64,000 bases of DNA from Mycobacterium parmense. Lineage in GTDB: Bacteria > Actinomycetota > Actinomycetes > Mycobacteriales > Mycobacteriaceae. Shown here piece after piece: positions 63,816 through 64,000 of the stretch. The notes under the pieces were generated by a model. It saw only the letters and a program-made list of their open reading frames with translations, made no database searches and had not been told where the DNA came from. The position numbers were made by a program, and so were the translations under genes. The DNA lies in contig NZ_AP022614.1 of assembly GCF_010730575.1 (NCBI RefSeq), positions 2,170,001 to 2,234,000 of the forward strand, given 5' to 3'. How positions within the stretch are numbered: position 1 is the first letter of the stretch; every line of letters starts with the position of its first letter.

Positions 63816-64000
63816 CTACCAGCGCCGCGTCGAGCACGTCACCCCGGTGGTGGCGCTCTGGGTCACCACCACCTGGCCGTCGACGGCGATCTGGCACTGG
63901 ATCTGCGGGGTGTTGCCGGAGTCGCAGTCCGGCCAGTGGCACCCGCCGCTGGCGGTGACGATCGCCCACTGGCCGGGGTCCGCGAGCGTGGTGGTGTAGG
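63816..64000 (-). CDS. MmpS-like secreted/membrane protein, C-terminal part (cut by window edge)
   Basis: The last 61 residues of a minus-strand gene, ending TGVTCSTRRW with stop at 63816-63818. The pattern LADPGQWAIVTASGG, two cysteines, and CQIAVDGQVVVTQSA resembles the extracellular beta-sandwich of MmpS proteins and the Rv2576c position in Mtb. The N-terminal membrane anchor would lie beyond the window. Confidence 0.65.
   Translation of the reverse strand, partial: YTTTLADPGQWAIVTASGGCHWPDCDSGNTPQIQCQIAVDGQVVVTQSATTGVTCSTRRW

Overview
The window is high-GC actinobacterial chromosome with GTG/TTG starts, ATGA/GTGA gene overlaps and gene orders I recognise from Mycobacterium tuberculosis (Mtb). 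Mycobacterial markers are mIHF, the Rv1382-type membrane protein in the pyr operon, the Rv2566-Rv2569c transglutaminase/ATP-grasp block and the DICT and DUF4189 families. The PE/PPE pair found beside pyrF in Mtb is absent. I infer a slow-growing Mycobacterium, probably near the M. avium complex. Mtb comparisons are from memory, not from an alignment.

Region 1 (1-19.8 kb) corresponds to Mtb Rv1402-Rv1377c, inverted: the start of priA, a YhhN-type membrane protein, two HSL-type esterases (lipI, nlhH), a flavin monooxygenase, a PNPOx-like protein, metK, coaBC, rpoZ, gmk, mihF, an HTH-TOBE protein and a seven-gene pyrimidine operon, pyrR-pyrB-pyrC-(membrane protein)-carA-carB-pyrF. Every junction in that operon overlaps by 1-4 bp, and a PyrR-type RNA hairpin precedes pyrR. 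A divergent methyltransferase closes the block.

Region 2 (19.8-25.8 kb) is accessory relative to Mtb: a serine hydrolase, a GNAT acetyltransferase and a GntR-ferredoxin-flavoprotein operon. The flavoprotein resembles adenylylsulfate reductase alpha subunits but carries about nine C-terminal HEAT repeats.

Region 3 (25.8-64 kb) corresponds to Mtb Rv2531c-Rv2576c: PLP decarboxylase, nusB-efp, pepQ, aroQ-aroB-aroK-aroC, an EAL-DICT c-di-GMP protein in an accessory slot, a prepilin-type peptidase, aroE-mltG-ruvX-alaS, rarA, and the block of two transglutaminases, a circularly permuted ATP-grasp/alpha-E protein and a zinc peptidase. Then come FUSC and Ddn-like genes, aspS, a ketopantoate-reductase-like gene, a YpfJ-type peptidase and a truncated MmpS-like gene.

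The main discovery is a roughly 3.0-kb integrated element (57,076-60,143) in the 3' end of aspS. It is bounded by a 27-bp perfect direct repeat. The left copy still encodes the original AspS C-terminus, whose stop codon overlapped the start of the downstream ddn-like gene. The element gave aspS a new tail and stop. It carries a DGQHR/DndB-like gene behind a structured, Shine-Dalgarno-sequestering leader, and an AbiJ-like abortive-infection gene. It has strong terminator hairpins and four CTGCGTACC repeats near its ends, but no integrase. I interpret it as a small anti-phage or mobile defence cassette.
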